This document shows positions 60,609 to 64,000 of a DNA stretch of 64,000 nt, piece after piece. The stretch covers positions 1,364,001-1,428,000 of the forward strand of contig JAHYIO010000001.1 in NCBI GenBank assembly GCA_020543525.1. Direction: 5' to 3'. Made by a program: the position numbers and the translations under genes. The notes beneath the pieces were generated by a model, which worked only from the letters and a program-made list of their open reading frames with translations, did no database searches and was not told the origin of the DNA. How positions within the stretch are numbered: position 1 is the first letter of the stretch; each line of letters opens with the position of its first letter. This DNA is from Coriolopsis trogii. Taxonomy: Eukaryota > Basidiomycota > Agaricomycetes > Polyporales > Polyporaceae.

Positions 60609-62993
60609 ATGAGCGAAAAGGCCGTAGGCAAACCATGGACTACCTATGAAGATAGTCTTCTCATCCAGGCAGTAGCCATCCATGGAGAGAATGACAACTG
60701 GAAAGCGGTGGCGGCCTCAGTTCCGGGAAGGACGAATAAAGCCTGCAGAAAGGTCGGTCGAGTGGTTAAACTATAGGATCTCTCGCTGACTGCCTTCCTG
60801 CAGCGTTGGCTACACTCTCTATCGCCTAATGTGAAGAAAACCGCGTGGACTCCCGAGGAGGACCAGCTGCTGCTCTCGCTTTACGCCACTCATGGGACCA
60901 AGTGGTCCGTCATTGCTCGGGGAATACCAGGGAGGACGGACGACGCTTGCTCGAAGCGGTATAGAGAGGCTCTGGATCCGACGCTCAAGCGTGAAGACTG
61001 GACTTCAGATGAAGACGCGAGGTTGATAGAGGCGCACTCACGCCTCGGGGGCAAATGGGGCCTCATCGGACAGGAACTGAACAGGAGCGGCCTAGGTTGC
61101 AGGAACAGGTGATGGCGTGCGACGGAGCGTGCCTAGAGATTGTGGGCTGAATACCTCTACTATAGGTGGCGGATGCTCGAGCGGAGGAGAGTCGCTGTCT
61201 CGCGAGACGCTACGGCCAGGGGAGAGCCATCGTCTTCCGCGCCAGCATCCTCAGGCACACCCTCGCACTGGACGCCGACCCATATCCAGGAACCTCAGCT
61301 ATGGGACGGACAGAGCCCTCAGTACGTCACGCCATCGGTGCTTTACCAGGGATCTCCTCCCCACACCCAGGAGTCGCATGGTGCCTCGTTCTCCCCTGAG
61401 CAGATCTTGTCAGGGGCACATTTGAACGGGACGTCTTCTGGCAGTCGGGAGGCACCTACCTTCCAGTATCGTTCGTCGCCCCTCAGCGTGCCTCTGTCGC
61501 ATGCGGGCTCTTTCGGGCAGTCTCCTGACCATCAAGGTCATTATCACTCGACAGCATATGCCCCTGCCCCTCATTCTGCAGGCATCGGTGTCGTGGTGCC
61601 GGAATATGGATCCCACGACTATCAGTACATATCCAGTAATACAAACCACCTCGATATAGCCTCTCCGCCTGCATACGAACACGACGGCGGTGTGGAGACC
61701 GGTCCTGCGACCGAGACTGTGTTCCCTGTACCTTCAGACGCATACGGTACATCCGATTTCGTCTATCCCGGAGACACGCCTGCCTCACCCTCACAGCGTG
61801 GGTCATTGTCGCCGCCAGGGAGCCCAGCTTCACCCTTTGGGGGCCAACATGCCAGCGGCCCGAATACTGGTGGTGCCGTCGACCTTGTAAATGCGCCTAG
61901 GTCACAGTACTACCTCACAGATGCAGAGAAAGCCCGCAGGGCCACAACTTCGCGGAAGGCCAATTCCCAGCGCCCTGTACGCCTATCATCTGCCCTGCCT
62001 GCCACGACGGAGTGAGTAACGGTGTCAGGTCCGCTATCGGATGTTGCGTTACTGATAATATGCGATGTTCTGCCGTTGTGCTCAGCGCGAGCGTCCTGGC
62101 ATACGCATGCGGACACCGTGACTGCTGGCCTGCAGATGCTTCAGAGAGCAAGAATGCCTTCGCAACTTCCAGGGATCTGTCTGACCATAGCAAGTTTCAT
62201 CACAATGGCGATCTCGGCGGAAGCAAACCCTTCAGATGTGGCTTGACGGGTTGTGAGAAGAGCTGGAAGGTGAGCACCACACCGCCCGCGAAGCCCTGCT
62301 CCTCGTTTTCGGAACGCCTGATGTATCCCCAGAGCATCAACGGTCTCCAGTATCACCTACAAATGTGCGTAATATGTTCTCCGGGCGGCGTTGTTATCTC
62401 ATAGTGCTCACGGCTTCTATCCCGCGCTGCCGGTGAACTACCCTATACCGGCGTATGCAGATCAAGATACCATTTCCAGCAGGCTCTTGCGGCACGGACC
62501 GAGAACCCTGACGATGGAGGCAGTGTCGTGAGGGCTTCCGCGGACGCCCCTGGTGCAACCCCATTTGGGGCGCATTCCGTAGCACAAAGCAACGCATGCA
62601 ACACCCTACGCGTGGCAGAAGAGCAAGAAGCCGTGGAACGCACAGGCACATCGACCCACGATGAACACGAGCTTCCAGAGAAGACGATGACCGAGAAGCG
62701 CAAGCGCAAGGTTCACCCCTGCCCGCACCCTGGATGTGGGAAGGAATACAAGCAGCTGAGTGGCCTGCGATACCATCTCACACATGTGTGTACCTTTTGC
62801 AGCTATTGTCATACTACCGCATGGCCTCTTTCTCTCTCTCTCTTCTGTCTGTTCTGATGTTTAAGTTCCTGACGGCGCTGACTTGTTATCTCATGCTCAG
62901 GGCCATGTCGACATGCTGCCGTTGCAGCTGGACGTCGTACCGCCCACGCTCGCTCGAATTGTCGCTGAGAAAGGCTCTACGGCGCGTAATTAA
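60609..62993 (+). CDS. Three-repeat Myb protein with C-terminal C2H2 zinc fingers
   Basis: Putative nuclear DNA-binding regulator. Eight exons: 60609-60752, 60804-61108, 61166-62011, 62086-62269, 62333-62364, 62405-62432, 62480-62785, 62901-62993; 645 aa. Myb repeats: PWTTYEDSLLIQAVAIHGEN with NWKAVAASVPGRTNKACRKR; AWTPEEDQLLLSLYATHGTK with WSVIARGIPGRTDDACSKRY; DWTSDEDARLIEAHSRLGGK with WGLIGQELNRSGLGCRNRW. A Ser/Pro/Tyr-rich middle of about 270 residues looks like an activation region. Then three zinc-finger-like units: CGHRDC...DHSKFH, CGLTGC...YHLQIAH and CPHPGC...YHLTHGH, the last with the HGH end of SFP1-type fingers, preceded by a basic KRKRK. Ends IVAEKGSTARN. The 47-nt intron at 62433-62479 was chosen because it removes the stop at about 62530. 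Confidence 0.85.
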
Positions 62994-63554
62994 CCAGGAA
63001 TACGAATGTATTCTGATATGAATACCTATTTGGCTTGCCGAATGTCCCCGGGGCCCACGGAATGTCTGCGTTGTGGCTTGTGGCTTGTGGCTCACGGCGT
63101 CCCTTGCGCCTAAAGAAGCAGGTGGGTTTCGGCGGTCCGCTGGCTATCCTGTCCGTAGTCCTCCGCGAAGGCATAGGCCGCTGTGCCACATCAGCTGACA
63201 CAAATTGTCTAACTCTCATTGCACGGGCAGCAGTGGTCAAGTGGCGCAAATCTACTACAAATTGTGCCGTTGACACTGTGGCGCTGGACATGTTCAATGC
63301 ATGCACATTGCCCGCTCATTCCTGTCGGTGCGCTTTTATCTGTTCTGATGTGAAACCTTCCGCTAACTTATGGGATCCAATCGCGAAAGGCCACACAGGT
63401 AGTGTCGTCGAATATTCGTGTTCCATGTGCAGCGTGTGAGCACTCCGACCTCATCGCACCGACACTCCTCGCATCACCAGCCAGTATGCTTAGAGTTGAG
63501 TGTCATTAACAGTAACTACATCGTAACTATACCGAACAGACAGCAACTATGCTC
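62994..63554. other. Convergent intergenic region
   Basis: About 560 bp between the Myb/C2H2 gene and the carrier gene; no coding signal seen. Confidence 0.5.
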
Positions 63555-64000
63555 TCATAGCTCCGCCCACCCTACATCTGCCTCCGGCGATTTGTTCATC
63601 AGCGCCAGAACGAACACAATCATCCCTGCGCCCACACGTAGGCTCAGACCGCGGTACAATTGCCCAATCCCACTGTGCCTCAGCCAGCTCTCACTCTCCT
63701 CCTCGACTACGATCTCCTCCTCGCGCTCGTGCGCGTGTGCGGGCTCCTTGCCCTTCATCGAGCTCCGTCTCCGCTTCCTCTTCGTCGGCGGCTTGATCGG
63801 CAAGTCCGACCGCTCTTCCGTGAGGATATGCCAGAACGCGTCGACCATGCCGTTGTACGGTGCCGGCCGGATCTCCACGCACGCCTTGAGCGGGCGTGCA
63901 GTGCCGCGCGTTTGCACCTGCAGTCGTCTACGGACGGTCTCGAACGGCTGAGAGACGAGCGCGCCAGCAACAGTGCCCAGCAGCTGGGCCGTCTGCCACT
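63555..64000 (-). CDS. Mitochondrial carrier-family protein, C-terminal part only
   Basis: The frame enters from the right edge: WQTAQLLGTVAGALVSQPFE then TVRRRLQVQTRG, the carrier signature Px[ED]xxRxR-like after an odd-numbered helix. YNGMVDAFWHILTEE is the matrix helix, GIGQLYRGLSLRVGAGMIVF the following even helix with its loop. Between them lies a highly charged insert of about 45 residues (PTKRKRRRSSMKGKEPAHAH, EREEEIVVEEESESW), which ordinary solute carriers lack. Family transports metabolites across the inner mitochondrial membrane; divergent members such as Ugo1 sit in the outer membrane. Ends GWAEL at 63555. N-terminal two-thirds is outside the window, so the substrate cannot be judged. 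Confidence 0.8.
   Translation of the reverse strand, partial: WQTAQLLGTVAGALVSQPFETVRRRLQVQTRGTARPLKACVEIRPAPYNGMVDAFWHILTEERSDLPIKPPTKRKRRRSSMKGKEPAHAHEREEEIVVEEESESWLRHSGIGQLYRGLSLRVGAGMIVFVLALMNKSPEADVGWAEL

Overview
The window is nuclear DNA of a filamentous basidiomycete, most likely an agaricomycete. The genes are densely packed on both strands. Nearly all are interrupted by introns of about 47-100 nt with GTRNGY-type donors. The protein set mixes core eukaryotic genes with families that are expanded in mushroom-forming fungi (F-box proteins, DUF6533-like and DUF7702-like membrane proteins). There is no bacterial operon logic. Co-regulation, where it exists, would run through shared divergent promoters. 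Exon borders were read by eye from splice consensus, phase and family conservation. For every complete multi-exon model with borders given, the exon lengths sum to a multiple of three.

Layout: 1-3150 holds a partial PRP19 and an SGT2-type TPR co-chaperone. 3424-11812 is a mitotic block: a kinesin-6 motor and the kinetochore scaffold SPC7/KNL1, divergently transcribed from 291 bp carrying cell-cycle-type motifs. 12120-14249 encodes an unrecognised disordered/coiled-coil protein. 15413-17961 is a transketolase-family enzyme. 18224-21259 holds ALG10 and MTQ2 back to back. 21325-26386 holds a TauD-type dioxygenase and an OPT transporter sharing a 1 kb upstream region with a tight GATA-motif cluster. 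27056-29169 is a DUF6533-like membrane gene, possibly decaying. 30646-36215 is an 18-exon tricalbin.

37828-43931 carries a beta-carbonic anhydrase, a HAD/NT5C-type phosphatase, an F-box protein and a dienelactone hydrolase. 44690-49274 is a damaged zone with two related membrane-protein genes. One is a frameshifted relic. The other is split inside a coding exon by a 2,052-bp terminal-inverted-repeat element flanked by a perfect 9-bp duplication. 50540-53615 is MCM3. 54147-54429 is a tiny secreted cysteine peptide gene with an internally repeated CPNGxxxC motif. 54430-58198 is gene-poor and contains inverted repeats. 58199-62993 is PRP17/CDC40 divergent from a Myb plus C2H2 regulator. A mitochondrial-carrier gene runs off the right edge.

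Functional themes: pre-mRNA splicing (PRP19, PRP17), chromosome replication and segregation (MCM3, SPC7, kinesin-6), ER and membrane biology (ALG10, tricalbin, SGT2), translation termination (MTQ2) and nutrient scavenging (OPT, TauD). The items most worth following are the element insertion at 46550-48619, the repeat-bearing secreted peptide at 54147-54429, and the motif-rich divergent promoters.
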